The notes beneath the pieces are model-generated. The model saw only the letters and a list, made by a program, of their open reading frames with translations. It was not told the DNA's origin and did no database searches. Below, piece after piece: positions 11,310 through 23,354 of a DNA stretch of 64,000 bases (position 1 is its first letter; each line of letters begins with the position of its first letter). The position numbers and the translations under genes were made by a program. This DNA is from Ascoidea asiatica (taxonomy: Eukaryota; Ascomycota; Saccharomycetes; Ascoideales; Ascoideaceae), in contig BCKQ01000007.1 of NCBI GenBank assembly GCA_001600695.1, forward strand, positions 309,607 through 373,606, read 5' to 3'.

Positions 11310-11791
11310 GTTGAGATCCATCACTATGGTCTCAATTTGAACAGAACGAAGAAAGAAGAAAGAAGAAAGAAGAAAGAAGCAGACTCAGACTCAGACTCAG
11401 ATTGTATTACTGCTGCTGTATTACTGCTGCTGTATTATTACTGTATTAGTAGTAGGGTACTGTATTAGTAGTAGTAGTAGTATAACTCGATTGTTGACTG
11501 AGAGAGAGAAGAGTGAAGAAAGAGAGAAGAGCACAGGTGTGTAGTGCAAAGTCACATGACTGGCACTGACTAGTACTGATATATATATTACATTGGGAAT
11601 GGGAAAGTAAATGGAAACAATTCTCATATACTCTATTAAAATACTAATTCAATTCATTTCATTTCAATTCAATCTAAGTCAAGTCAATTCAATTCAATTT
11701 TGATTATTAATGAATATGAAAAGTATTAGTAAAAGAAATAACATCATTAATAATTATAATAATAACATTAAAAGAAATTGAAATAAAGGGC

Positions 11792-11872
11792 TTTAAATAC
11801 TTTAAATACTAGAAATACTAGAAATACTAGAAATACTATAGAGACTATAGAGACTATAGAGACTTGAAAGAC
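11792..11872. repeat. Nine-unit tandem 9-mer with drifting sequence
   Basis: Nine consecutive 9-base units run TTTAAATAC x2, TAGAAATAC x3, TATAGAGAC x3, TTGAAAGAC x1. Unit length is constant while the sequence changes in steps along the array. Confidence 0.9.
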
Positions 11873-11911
11873 ACCATATTCATTATATTTATACTAATTA
11901 TCTTAATCTTC

Positions 11912-11977
11912 TCATATTATACATATTATATACATATTATATACATATTATATACATATTGTATACATATTATATAT
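11912..11977. repeat. AT-rich 11-mer tandem repeat
   Basis: About five to six copies of an 11-base unit of the form CATATTATATA, with one CATATTGTATA variant, lie in the LRG1 upstream region. Confidence 0.8.
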
Positions 11978-12227
11978 AAGACAGTATATTATATTATATA
12001 TTATATATTATCTCATTACTATTAGAAGTGTAAGTGTAAGTGTCTATCAAGTTTATAAATACTTCTTTTATTACATTATTAAGTAACAATAATATATACA
12101 ATTATATCCATAATCTTCATCACTTACATAATATCATTCAATCAATCACTTAATCACTTAATCACTCAATCACTCAATCAATTACTTATATTCAGTCTTT
12201 CTTTTAATCAAATAATCAAATAAAAAT

Positions 12228-12233
12228 ATGATA

Positions 12234-12264
<31 letters not shown>

Positions 12265-14549
12265 GTCAATTAACTACATTACAAAAAGCTCATATAAATA
12301 ATAATAATAATAATACTGAAATGTTAGCAAATGGTAATACTTATATCTCAAAACAAAAACAAAAATGGACTGATTTAATACCTCCAATGCCTGTAGCTCA
12401 AGATACAACTTATAATAGATCTTCAATTCATCCAGAAACTACAAATAACTTATCAAATACTTTAACTTCTAACTCTTCAAATAACAACAACAATAATAAT
12501 ACCGCCAATAACAATAACTTAACAACTGTTCAAACAATTCCGGCAAAAAGAAAAAATAATAAAATTTGTGCAAGTTGTGGAGAAATTATTAATGATAAAT
12601 TTGTTAGAGCTTTAGGTAAAGTTTATCATATTCAATGTTTTATTTGTAATGATTGTAATAAACCATGTTCTGAAAGATTTTTTCCATTAGATATAATTAA
12701 TGAAAAAACTGGAATAATAATTCAAATTCCATTATGTGAATATCATTATTTTAAAAGATTAGATTTAATTTGTTTTAATTGTAATAATTCTTTAAAAGCT
12801 TCTTATATTTCTGCTTTAAATCATAAATATCATTTAAATCATTTTACTTGTGAAATTTGTAATAAAATTTTTGAAACAAATGAATCTTTTTATGAATATA
12901 ATAATAAAATTTTTTGTCATTATCATTATTCAATAAATTTTGCTTCTCATTGTGAAGGTTGTAATTCTTCAATTTTAAAACAATTTATTGCAGTTTTAAG
13001 AGGTGGTAAAAATCAAAAATGGCATCCAGAATGTTATATGATTAATAAATTTTGGAATGTTTCAATTTTATCAAATTCAATTTCTATTCATAATATTAAA
13101 ATTAAAAATAAATTAATTTTAAAAAATTTTAATTTATTTAATACTTATAATGATTTATTACCTGAAGAATTATTTGATATTGAAAATATAATGGAATTAA
13201 CTGTAACTAGAATTTGGCAAATTTTATCTTCTTTTGAAGAATCAACTGCTTCTTCAATCTCAAATATGTTACAATATGCTTCAAATGGTAATAAATTATT
13301 TGGTTTAAATTCTGCTGCAATTTTTGTATTAAAAATTGAAAAATTATTTAAAGCTATAGATTCTGTAAATAATTTAAAAGATAAATATAAAATTTTAAAT
13401 CCAGATAAAGATATTGATGAAGAAATTTATAATATTAATAATTTACAATTAAATTTATCTCCAAAAACTCCAAAACGTTCTCATTCAAAAGCAAATACTT
13501 TAAATTTTGATATTACCAATAATAATATTAATAATAATAATAATATTAATAATAATAATAATAATAATAACTTAAGTCCAAATTCAATTCAAGTTTCAAA
13601 TAACAACAACAATAATAATAATATAACTCATCAACAACAAAATTCAATACAAACTTCTATACAATCTCAACTTCAATTACAAAATGTTAAAAAAAAACAA
13701 AAAAAATTATGTTTAAAAAAAGAACCAAGAAATTTAACTGCAAAATTAATGTCATATTTAGGTTTATTAACAAAAAAATCAAAAGATGTTGGTTCAAAAG
13801 AATTTTCAAAAAATTTATTATCTTTAGTAACTGGTTTAGCTCATTATTTAAAATTAATTTTAAGATATGGTATACAATCCGCAATTGAATATAATAAATT
13901 AGTTAATTCAAATGATGGTACTGATAAATTCTTAAGAGAAGTTGCTGCTCATGATGATATTCAAACTGATGATCCATATTCTCATTTAAATATTTCAGTA
14001 AAATCAACTGATTTATGTTCTTTTTGTAATAAAAGTATTGAAGATTCTTGTATACAATTTAAACCATTAAATTTAAGATGGCATTTTCATTGTTTTCATT
14101 GTTATAATTGTCAAAATTCATTTATTGAAAAACATGAAATCTCTCAAAAATTTTTATTTAATAAATCTGATAATTCAATATTATGTGATGAATGTGGTTG
14201 TAATTTTCCAGAAGCTGTACCTGGTTTTACAATTATTTCTAATTTATTACAATTAATTTTTATATTATCAATTGCTTTAGTACGTTCAAAGGCTTTTATA
14301 AAAGGTAGAATGAGTAGATCTTCACAAAATAATAAAAATATAAATAATATTAATGAAAATTTAAATCAAGAAGATCCTATATTTAATAAAACAATTGCTG
14401 ATATTAAAAGATTAAATTCAAAAAGACAAAATAATAGATTATCAACTTCTGCTACTGGTAGTATTAGAAAATCTCATATTGTTGATTTACCACATCCAAG
14501 TAAAGCAGGTCTTGGTAATTCAAATGAAATTAATTCTCCTAAATTAAAT

Positions 14550-14585
<36 letters not shown>

Positions 14586-16046
14586 TTAGCAAGATCTACA
14601 ACTCTAAAAATTGAAGAAGATCCTTCAAATGGTCCTCCAAATATTGGTGATAGTAATTTAGATAAAACTTATGATCTTTTGAAAAATGAAAAATCCTTAA
14701 GATTAGATGATATTCCAAGAATTGTTGCTGCAGAACAAACAAGAGAACAAAGACCAAATGCATTTAGACATCATAAAACAACAGGTTCTAATTTACCACA
14801 ACCTAAAAATATTATGCAAGTTGGTAGAAAACCAGTAACAGGTAATGATTATCAAAAAGATATAACTTTAATGGAAAAAGGTAAATATTATTCTGAATTA
14901 ACAGATGAAGAACATTTTATTTTAAGACATATAGCAGTTTGTGTTTTATATGATTCTCTTACAAAATATAATAATAATCATGATAAAATAACAAAAGAAC
15001 AAATTTTAGAAAAAATACCTCAGAGGAAGCAACAATCATTCTGGGGAAAATTAATTGGTGGAAATAATAAAAAAAATAAAATCTCAAAAGTTTTTGGAGA
15101 ATTACTTGAAGATTTAACTGATAAATATGGAATTGAATCAACTCAAGGTGTTGGACCTGAAAAATTACGTATACCAGTTTTTATAGATGATTGTGTTATT
15201 GCTTTACATCAAATGGATATGTCAATTGAAGGTATTTTTAGAAAAAATGGTAATATAAAAAGATTAAGAGAATTAACAGAAATGGTTGATAAAGATCCAG
15301 AAAAAATGCCAGATTTTATGAATGAAAATCCTGTTCAATTAGCTGCATTAATGAAAAAATTCTTACGTGAAATGCCGGATCCTTTATTAACATTTCAATT
15401 ATATGATGTTTGGATTTTATCACAAAGATTTGAAAGTCAAGTTTTAAAGAAAAAAATTTTAAAAATTGTTTATTGTTTATTACCAAAATGTAATAGAGAT
15501 GTTGTTGAAGTTCTTTTCTTTTTCTGGAGTTGGGTTGCATCATTTGCTCATATAGATGAAGAAACAGGATCTAAAATGGATGCACATAATTTATCAACAG
15601 TTTTAGCACCAAATATTTTGTATGATAAACCATCAACAGTTCCTAAACAAAGTTCAGGAAATGCATTAGCAGATAATGCCGAAGCTGGTGATGCATATTT
15701 TCTTGCAATTGAAGTTGTTAATGTACTAATTGAATCTCAAGATGAATTTTGTACAGTTCCACCATATATTTGGGCAATTTATAAAAAATGTGGATTTGAT
15801 AATCCAAATAAAAAATATTCTGAAGCTTATTCAAAAGAAATTGTTAATATCATTGATAGATTTATAAAAGATTCACCAAGTATATTGCATTCTACATTAT
15901 ATGATGATAATAATGATGATGATTATGTTATAGACGCTTCAGATGTTTTAGATAATAGAGGACTTAGTCATTCAGCAACAATAGTTAAAAAAGTTGAAGT
16001 ACAACAAAACTCTCCCGGTGTTCGTGGAGATATAGACATGGAATGA
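12228..16046 (+). CDS. LRG1: Lrg1-like LIM-domain RhoGAP
   Basis: Lrg1 is the GAP for Rho1, controlling beta-1,3-glucan synthesis and cell-wall integrity signalling. Two LIM domains lie near the N terminus, the first from CASCGEIIND (C114/C117) and the second from CFNCNNSLKA (about residues 179-232). A third partial one starts at CEGCNSSIL. A further LIM domain starts at CSFCNKSIED (about 597-660). The RhoGAP domain covers about residues 955-1170, with the arginine finger in EGIFRKNG (R1005) and the motif LAALMKKFLREMPDPLL. This LIM-LIM-LIM-RhoGAP order is that of Lrg1 rather than Rga1/Rga2. At 1272 aa it is longer than S. cerevisiae Lrg1 (1017) because of several poly-Asn runs encoded by AAT repeats. 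Confidence 0.95.
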
Positions 16047-17118
16047 AGTTTTATTTTTAATCACTTTTTTTCTCTTTTTTTTTTATAATTATAATCTTTT
16101 TTTTTTCTCATTTACAATTTTGACATTTTAATTTTCAATTTTCAATTTTTTTCAGCTTTTTTTCAATTTTTAACTTCTAATCTTCAGTTTTTCAATTTTC
16201 AATTTTCAGTTTTCAGTTTTCAGTTTCAGTTTTTTGATTTTCAATTTTCAGTTTTTAATTTTTTAGTTTTTAATTTCTAGTTCTAGTTTCAAAGTTACTT
16301 TCAATTTTGAATTGAGTTTTATTTTCTTAAATTATTTTTTTCATTCTCTGGTTAATTCTTTTATTTATTCTATTATTGAGTTAAGTTTGATTCTTATTTT
16401 TTATTAAAACTTTTATTTTGCTTATTATTTTATTTTAAGGGGATGCATTTGAGTTTAGAATCATTACTTCTCAAAAATATATCGGATGCTTTTTTTATTA
16501 TTTTCATTGCTTCCTGCGTGTGAAAGAAAATAAGTTATAAAGGACAGTTGGATTTAATATATTTTATTTATTTGTGTATGTATTGTATAGTTTTAGTTTT
16601 TTCAATCTTTTTTAATTTTTGTTCTTATTGAAATATTATAATTGAAAACTTTTTGGTTAATAAAAAGGTATGATATTTGTAAATAAATCCAAATAACATT
16701 TAATCAATATTCTAATTTTCTATTTCTTTAGGCTTTGAACCTAAAATTAAAGAACCGAACAAGGTTTAGGTTTGAATCCGTATTCTAAAAATAGGTCAGC
16801 ATCGGAATAGGATTCGGAAACCTAAATAATCCGTACAAACACATCCTTAAACTTCCGGGCCCATTTCATTGGCCTTTTTCTGGATTTTTATTTCAAATTG
16901 TCCTTAGGCATTTGATTTAAAAAGAAACAAGAAGAAGAATAAGAAAGAGAAGAATAAGAATAACAAGCAAAAAAACAGGATATACTAGTGGCAGAGAATT
17001 ACAGTTTACTCAAACGCAAGAGTTATGTGGATTCTAAAAACACTGATTATAAATTATTTTAAAGGAAAACTATCAAGAACTAAAGTACTGTAGTGATTTC
17101 ATTTATCTGTTACTACTA
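16047..17118. other. Intergenic LRG1-PSO2
   Basis: The first ~300 bases downstream of LRG1 are strongly T-rich, with a repeated TTTTCAATTTTCAG-like pattern, as expected for a 3' untranslated region. The part nearest PSO2 is richer in GC. It contains ATCCGTAT (16776-16783) and ATCCGTACA (16829-16837), resembling HOMOL1-type Rap1 sites. No open frame or RNA gene is supported here. Confidence 0.5.
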
Positions 17119-19134
17119 TTGTATATGGGTTCTGTAAGAAAAAGGACAAGAAGCAGGACAATTACTCCAAAACTCACAAATGGTGGAAATGAAAATTCTA
17201 ACTTATTGATTAACTCGTATATAAGAAAACCTGAAAATGATGTTCCAATTTATCGATACAATGAATTTCAATTTGAAAAATTTCGTGATACTCAAAAATT
17301 CAATTCAAATAAATCATCATCTTTGGATATAGAGATGATTTCCATTGATTCTCATTCGGAATCTGAATCTGGATCAGATCCGAGAAAAGCTCAATTAATA
17401 GAAGAATTGGATGATGAGATAATTATTCAAAAAGTTGTAAATATTTCAAACGATAATCTTGAAATTTTTAATAAAACTCCAGAGAGTAAAATTTCAATTA
17501 AAAGAGGTTCCTTTACTTCTGAAATCACTAATGAATTCAAATTCGAATCCGTGCTTCCTTTTTCCTCAAATAATGACATTGATGACTTGGATTTCAAAGA
17601 ATCAAAAGAAATGAAAACTTCCCAAGATTTTTCTTTACATGAAACATTTGATGATTCCAAGATTATCAATGAAATTCTTCAAAATGATTTAGTAGAAAAT
17701 AATAAACTTGAAGTTGTTGAAAATGAAAAATCAATTTCAAATTCTAAGAAAGTGAGGATAAAAAGAAAAATATCAAAAAAGACCTCCAGTGTTAAAAAAT
17801 TTAGAAAAAATCCAATTCCATGGTTTAAAATATTAGAATTTGATAAAATTAAAATTGCAGTTGATGCATTTTGTTTTTGTGAAAATAAATCAATAAATAA
17901 ATATTTTTTAAGTCATTTTCATGCAGATCATTATATGGGATTAACAAAAGATTTAGATAATTGTGTTTTTGAAAATGGTTTAATTTACTGTACACAAATT
18001 ACAAAAAATTTAATAGAATTAAAGTATAATATAATTCAAGAAGAAAGAATAATTGTTTTAAATTTCAATGAAAAAGTTGAAATTGAAAAAAATTTATTTG
18101 TTACAACCTTATCTGCAAATCATTGTCCTGGTTCTTCAATATTTCTATTTGAATATTATTTCAATGATAATTATAATGACGATAAGTGTTATAGAGTCTT
18201 ACATACTGGAGATTTTAGAGTTAATAAAAAAATGATTGAATATTTTTTAAATAACAAAATTAAGTTGAATAAAGTTTATTTAGATACAACTTATTTAAAT
18301 CCATTATATTCATTTCCAAAACAAGAAAAAGTAATTGAAACTACTGGAATTTTTATAAATCAATTAAATAATCAGGAAATATTCAAAAATTTTTTAAAAC
18401 AAAAAAAGATTATTGATTTTTTTCCAAATTTATTAAATAAAAAAGGAAGTAATATCAAGAAAAAGTATTTAATAGTTATTGGAACTTATACTTTAGGTAA
18501 AGAAAGATTAGCTATTGAAATTTGTAAAAAATTAAAAAGTAAATTATATTCACCAAATTATAAAATTAAAATTTTAAATCAATTTATTAATGAAATTGAT
18601 ATTGAAATAAGTAATGATCCAAATCTTTGTCAAGTTCATTTAATTCCATTAAGACAATTGAAAATTGAAAATTTATATGAATATTCAAAAAAATTTGAAA
18701 ATTATTTTGATAAAACTATTGCAATTATTCCAACAGGTTGGACATTTGATAATAGATTTAAGAAATTATCAATCCCAGAAGATTCAAATGGGTTACAAGA
18801 TTATTTAATTAGTAAATTAAGTGAAAATAAAAATATAATAAAAAATGAAGATGAAAGTAAGGAACAAATTATCTCAAATGATAATGAAAATACTAATATT
18901 TTTTCAATTGAAAATCTAAAAAAACAATTCAATCCTAATAAGCCAGTTAATATTTATAAAGTTCCATATTCTGAACATTCTTCTTTCAGAGAGTTAGCAT
19001 TTTTTATTATGTTATTAGATATTGACGAAGTAATACCAACTGTTAATATGCATAAAATGGATGAAATGAATAAATGGATAGAACAATGGAAAATCTTAGG
19101 AAACAAGAATATCTTTTCTCTTGACGATTTCTGA
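17119..19134 (+). CDS. PSO2: Pso2/Snm1 DNA interstrand-crosslink repair nuclease
   Basis: This is a metallo-beta-lactamase/beta-CASP 5'-exonuclease that processes DNA interstrand crosslinks. The lactamase motif HFHADHYMGL is at residues 266-275 (metal ligands H266, H268, D270, H271). It is followed by LSANHCPGSS (H335), LHTGDFRV (D365) and LDTTYLNPLY. The beta-CASP part has IPTGWTFDNRF, and the closing histidine is H620 in YSEHSSFREL. The length of 671 aa matches yeast Pso2 (661). The first ~220 residues are disordered, and I do not see the N-terminal zinc finger found in some relatives. The ATG used lies two codons before MGSVRKRTRS, and either could be the start. Confidence 0.95.
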   Translation: MYMGSVRKRTRSRTITPKLTNGGNENSNLLINSYIRKPENDVPIYRYNEFQFEKFRDTQKFNSNKSSSLDIEMISIDSHSESESGSDPRKAQLIEELDDEIIIQKVVNISNDNLEIFNKTPESKISIKRGSFTSEITNEFKFESVLPFSSNNDIDDLDFKESKEMKTSQDFSLHETFDDSKIINEILQNDLVENNKLEVVENEKSISNSKKVRIKRKISKKTSSVKKFRKNPIPWFKILEFDKIKIAVDAFCFCENKSINKYFLSHFHADHYMGLTKDLDNCVFENGLIYCTQITKNLIELKYNIIQEERIIVLNFNEKVEIEKNLFVTTLSANHCPGSSIFLFEYYFNDNYNDDKCYRVLHTGDFRVNKKMIEYFLNNKIKLNKVYLDTTYLNPLYSFPKQEKVIETTGIFINQLNNQEIFKNFLKQKKIIDFFPNLLNKKGSNIKKKYLIVIGTYTLGKERLAIEICKKLKSKLYSPNYKIKILNQFINEIDIEISNDPNLCQVHLIPLRQLKIENLYEYSKKFENYFDKTIAIIPTGWTFDNRFKKLSIPEDSNGLQDYLISKLSENKNIIKNEDESKEQIISNDNENTNIFSIENLKKQFNPNKPVNIYKVPYSEHSSFRELAFFIMLLDIDEVIPTVNMHKMDEMNKWIEQWKILGNKNIFSLDDF

Positions 19135-19714
19135 GTATCGAATATTATTTAATTTTTATTATCAATAAGTCAGTCAATCAATCTCTTTCAACCCATAATC
19201 ATTCAAAGGTTTATATTCTATTATAATGAAATATTTCAATATATATTCAAATATCAAAGTGGTATAACCTCAAGATAAAAATAGAAGAATTCACGTCCTG
19301 AATATTGGCATGTAATGTCCAATTTGTTGTCCCCGTCCTATTCTTCGATTAGCCACATTTTAGCTGTTTTCAGTGGCGTTCTTGTCCCGTGACTGTTTTG
19401 ATTGGTAATCAGCCATTTTTCAATTTCTATTTCTATTTTTTTTTTAAAAGAAGGTCAACCGCTGACAATGCCAAAGCAAACCAAATTGGGATATTTTTAA
19501 TATTGTCAATTAAATATCAACTAATTATCGAATAGTGATTATATTTTAAAATTGTTTATGTTAATATTTGGTATTAAGTATTCATTTACTCAAGTTCCTA
19601 GTCATATAAGTATAGATATTATTATTCATCATTGTTCATTTCAATTTATGAAAAGTTTTAACTTAAATTGAACTAGATAAAAAGTTCATCACTATTTAAA
19701 AAAAAACATCGAAA
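19135..19714. other. Intergenic PSO2-RQC2
   Basis: This 580-bp region has an AT-rich 3' portion after PSO2. A GC-richer block (19290-19470) precedes an AT-rich leader ending just before the RQC2 ATG. No RNA gene or open frame is supported. Confidence 0.5.
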
Positions 19715-22700
19715 ATGAAACAAAGAGTAACAGCTTTAGATTTAAAGATCTTAGCAAAAGAAATTTCTCCAGAAATTGTTTCTTATAGATTACAAAATAT
19801 ATATTCAATTGAAAATTCAAAATCTTTTATATTAAAATTCTCAAAACCAGATTCCAAAAAATTATTATTTATTGATTCAGGTTCAAAAATATTTTTAACA
19901 AAATTTGAAAGAAATATTGCTTCTGAACCAAATAATTTTATAATTAAATTAAGAAAACATCTAAAATCAAAAAGATTAACTAATTTCAATCAATTATTAA
20001 ATGATAGAATTTTAATTTTAGAATTTTCTGATGGTTTATATTATTTAATTTTTGAATTTTTTTCAGCAGGTAATATAATTCTATTAAATAGTGATAAAAA
20101 AATTATATCTTTATTAAGATCAGTTAAATTAAAAAATTATTCCGTAAATGAATTTTATCAACCTTTGATAAACCATGATTTAAAAAATAATATAGATTCA
20201 ATAAAATTTAATTACTTAGATAAAATTATTCATAAAAAAGATGAAATTTTAAATTTATTAAAATCCGAAGAGAAAAATTCAATTATTAAAAAAAATTCAA
20301 TTGAATTTCAAAAATTATCTGAAAAGGAAAAGAAAAAATCTCAAATTTCAATTCATAAATTATTTTTTAATAAATTTCCATATCTTTCCTCTGATTTATT
20401 CTTAAAAAATTTTCAAAAATTCGATCCTGATTTTAAATCAAATATTTCTTTTTTAAATTATTTATCAAATGATGATTTAAATCTTTTAGATTCAAAATTA
20501 AATAATCTTTTAAATGTTCTAAATAATTCCGAAGATGAGTTTTTTAATTTAATTTCATCAAATAAAATTGACTCATATATTGTAATGAAAAATAATCCTC
20601 TATATGAGATTCCAGAAAAAAAACAAGAACCAGAAAAGGATGAAGATGAAGATAAAGATCAAAGTAAAGAAACAGATGAAGATGAAATTGATATTACAAA
20701 TCCAAAATTTATTTACGAAACTTTTCATCCATTTTTACCAGTTTTAAAAAATGATAAAGATTATAAATTAAAAAAATTCATCAATTATAATTCATGTATT
20801 GATGAATTTTTCTCAAAAAGTAAATTAATTAGAAATAATATTATAATTCAAAATCAAAAAGAAAATTTAAATAAAAAATTAAAATCAATAGAAAATGATA
20901 ATTTAAGTAAAATTGTTCAATTAGATGAAAAAGCTTTATTAAATAAATTAAAAGCTGATACAATTATTTTTAATTCAAATATTGTTACTAATTGTATAAT
21001 AATTATTAATCAATTTTTAAAACAATCAATGGATTGGGAAAATCTTTCAAAATTAGTTGAATTAGAGAAAAAAAATAAAAATTCAATTGCAATTTATATT
21101 CATTCTTTAAATTTAAAAGAAAATAAAATTAATTTAATCTTACCAAATGTTGAATATAATAATGACAAAGATAATAAATCATCTGATTTAGAATCTGATT
21201 CTGAATCTAATTCTAATTCTGATTCACATTCTGATTTAGAGTCTGACTTTGAAAATGATTCAGATTCCGATGATGAATCAAATAAAAAGAGCAAAAACAA
21301 TAATAATAAAAGTATAAATGAAAATAAACATTCTAAAATTAAAGATTTAATAATTTCAATTGATTTATCACTTTCATCATTTGCAAATGCAACAAATTAT
21401 TATTCAACAAAAAAATCATTAACAGAGAAAAAAGATAAAACGAGTAAAATATCTTCACTTGCACTTAAAAATGCATCAAAAAAAATTGATTCATCATTAA
21501 GAAAAAAAGTTGAATTAAATGAAAAATCATTATTAATAAGAAAAATTAGATCAAAATTTTGGTTTGAGAAATTTTTTTTCTTTTTCACAAGTGATAATTG
21601 TTTATGTATTGCAGGTAAAGATATTAATCAAATTGATATGATTTATTATAAATATTTTAATTCAAATACAGATTATTTTGTTAATTCCGATTTAGATAAT
21701 TCTTTAAAAGTTTTTATTAAAAATCCATATAAAAATTGTGAAATATCTCCAACATCATTATATCAAGCTGGTCAATTTTCTGTAAGTACATCAAAAGCTT
21801 GGGATAATAAAATGAGTGTATCTGCATGGTGGTGTAAAGGTAAAGATATAAGTAAAAGAGATTTTGATGGTAGTTTAGTTAATCCTGGAATGATAATTGT
21901 TAAAGATGATAAAAAAAATTTCATGCCACCAACTGGTAAATTTGATATGGGATTTGGATTTTTATGGGTCATTGAAGATTCTAGTTCAAAAAAAATTCGA
22001 TTAAAAAGAGAAGAAGAATCTGGATTAAAATTAACTGATAAAATCTCGGATATTGATATAAAAGAATATCCAAATAATGATGAAGATACAATAAAAGGAA
22101 ATGAACAAAAAGTGAATGAAATTCATAATGAAAATTCAACTTCTAATGGTAATGGTATAGAAAATACCAATGGAAATAGTAATAATAGCAATATTAACAA
22201 TACCAATAGTCGTATGAATTTTAATATGATTAATCAAACGAAATCTAAAGTTAAACAAAAACAAAAACAAGTAAGAGGTAAAAAAAATAAAATGAAAAAA
22301 CTTAAGTATGCAGATCAAGATGAAGAAGAAAGGAGATTAAAATTACAAGCACTTGGTGTTTTAAAACAAGTTGAAGAAAATAAAAAAAAAGATGATGATG
22401 ATGAAAAAGTAATTGAAAATGAAATTGATATTAAAAATAAACTAAAAGAGGAAAAGAAAAGAATTCATGAAGAAAATTTAATGAAAAAATATATGAAAGT
22501 GACTCCAAAAGAAAATCAAAAAGAAAACACTGAAGAAAAAGAGGAAAGCATTGAAGAAATGGAAAATGATAATGAATTGGATGATAATGAGTTAGATGGA
22601 GAAGAAGATTTAGAAAAGATTAATAAAGCTATAAATCATTTAGAAATCCTTGATAATCTTTTACCAAAAGTTAATTTATCATCAGATAAAATTATTGATT

Positions 22701-23116
22701 GTATTGCAATTTTTGCTCCGTGGAATGCATTAAACAAATATAAATATAAAGTTAAAATTATTCAAGGTAATAATAAAGTTGGAAAAACAGTAAATGAAAT
22801 AATTCATCAATTTTTAAGTAGGAAAGTAAATAAAATTCAAAATTTAAATAAGAATGAAAATGAAAATGATAATGGACTTATAAATAAAACGGAGAATGGA
22901 GAAGAGAAACTTGCTAGTGAAAATGATGAAAGTAAGATAAATAAAACTGATGATAGTAATAATGAATTGGATTTTGATTTAGATTTTATTAAAGAACATG
23001 AAATTTTGAAATCATTAAAGCAAAATGACTTAATTTCAGTAATTACAGTGAAGAAACTAAAAGCAGCTGGTGGGAATAACGATAAAAAGTTTAAGAAAAA
23101 GGGATCTAGAAGATAG
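19715..23116 (+). CDS. RQC2: Rqc2/Tae2 (NFACT family) ribosome quality control factor
   Basis: Rqc2 binds stalled 60S subunits carrying peptidyl-tRNA, recruits Ltn1 and directs CAT-tail synthesis. The diagnostic start MKQRVTALDLKILAKEI is present, with D9 and the D97-R98 pair corresponding to residues needed for CAT-tailing in yeast. The NFACT-N domain and coiled coil run to about residue 600. The NFACT-R domain spans about 611-752, with WFEKFFFFF and SVSAWWCKGKDISKRDFDG. The NFACT-C segment (CIAIFAPWNALNKYKYKVKI) is near residues 993-1030. Acidic and basic low-complexity linkers explain 1133 aa against about 1038 in S. cerevisiae. The frame ends with TAG. The same frame stays open for 43 more codons, which may be chance. 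Confidence 0.97.
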   Translation: MKQRVTALDLKILAKEISPEIVSYRLQNIYSIENSKSFILKFSKPDSKKLLFIDSGSKIFLTKFERNIASEPNNFIIKLRKHLKSKRLTNFNQLLNDRILILEFSDGLYYLIFEFFSAGNIILLNSDKKIISLLRSVKLKNYSVNEFYQPLINHDLKNNIDSIKFNYLDKIIHKKDEILNLLKSEEKNSIIKKNSIEFQKLSEKEKKKSQISIHKLFFNKFPYLSSDLFLKNFQKFDPDFKSNISFLNYLSNDDLNLLDSKLNNLLNVLNNSEDEFFNLISSNKIDSYIVMKNNPLYEIPEKKQEPEKDEDEDKDQSKETDEDEIDITNPKFIYETFHPFLPVLKNDKDYKLKKFINYNSCIDEFFSKSKLIRNNIIIQNQKENLNKKLKSIENDNLSKIVQLDEKALLNKLKADTIIFNSNIVTNCIIIINQFLKQSMDWENLSKLVELEKKNKNSIAIYIHSLNLKENKINLILPNVEYNNDKDNKSSDLESDSESNSNSDSHSDLESDFENDSDSDDESNKKSKNNNNKSINENKHSKIKDLIISIDLSLSSFANATNYYSTKKSLTEKKDKTSKISSLALKNASKKIDSSLRKKVELNEKSLLIRKIRSKFWFEKFFFFFTSDNCLCIAGKDINQIDMIYYKYFNSNTDYFVNSDLDNSLKVFIKNPYKNCEISPTSLYQAGQFSVSTSKAWDNKMSVSAWWCKGKDISKRDFDGSLVNPGMIIVKDDKKNFMPPTGKFDMGFGFLWVIEDSSSKKIRLKREEESGLKLTDKISDIDIKEYPNNDEDTIKGNEQKVNEIHNENSTSNGNGIENTNGNSNNSNINNTNSRMNFNMINQTKSKVKQKQKQVRGKKNKMKKLKYADQDEEERRLKLQALGVLKQVEENKKKDDDDEKVIENEIDIKNKLKEEKKRIHEENLMKKYMKVTPKENQKENTEEKEESIEEMENDNELDDNELDGEEDLEKINKAINHLEILDNLLPKVNLSSDKIIDCIAIFAPWNALNKYKYKVKIIQGNNKVGKTVNEIIHQFLSRKVNKIQNLNKNENENDNGLINKTENGEEKLASENDESKINKTDDSNNELDFDLDFIKEHEILKSLKQNDLISVITVKKLKAAGGNNDKKFKKKGSRR

Positions 23117-23354
23117 AATTTAATTTTAGACAGTTTATATAATCATTTAATTGATAACTTTTGTACCAAAAGCACCAAAACCACCAAAAACATCAAAATC
23201 ACCGAAAAGAAACGAAAAAAATTCCGAGTACGGATTGTGCTTTTCTAAATATCCTGAGCACGGATAAATGGTTTCCTGCATCAGCCTTTGAAATCCAAAA
23301 CGGGAAATAATTTAAAAAGGCTAGTGAATGGCTAGTATCCGTTTAATGGTTTGT

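Larger units (their letters stand above)
10958..12227. promoter_or_regulatory. Divergent promoter region SMC1 / LRG1
   Basis: This 1.27-kb region holds no credible gene; small frames at 11166-11468 and 11421-11627 are repeat-driven. A TTTCGCGT word at 11302-11309 reads as CGCGAAA (SCB) and ACGCG (MCB core) on the minus strand, about 345 bp upstream of SMC1. This would fit G1/S expression of a cohesin gene. A palindromic GTCACATGAC is at 11551-11560. GTT (11220-11260), AGT/AGA-type and AT-rich tandem repeats fill much of the rest. Confidence 0.5.

Noticed and set aside
16760-16790. tRNA T-loop (GGTTTGAATCC)
   Set aside because: The invariant C56 is T, the T-stem does not pair and no A-box or acceptor stem is present. 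A similar GGTTTCAATCC at 3749 fails the same way.
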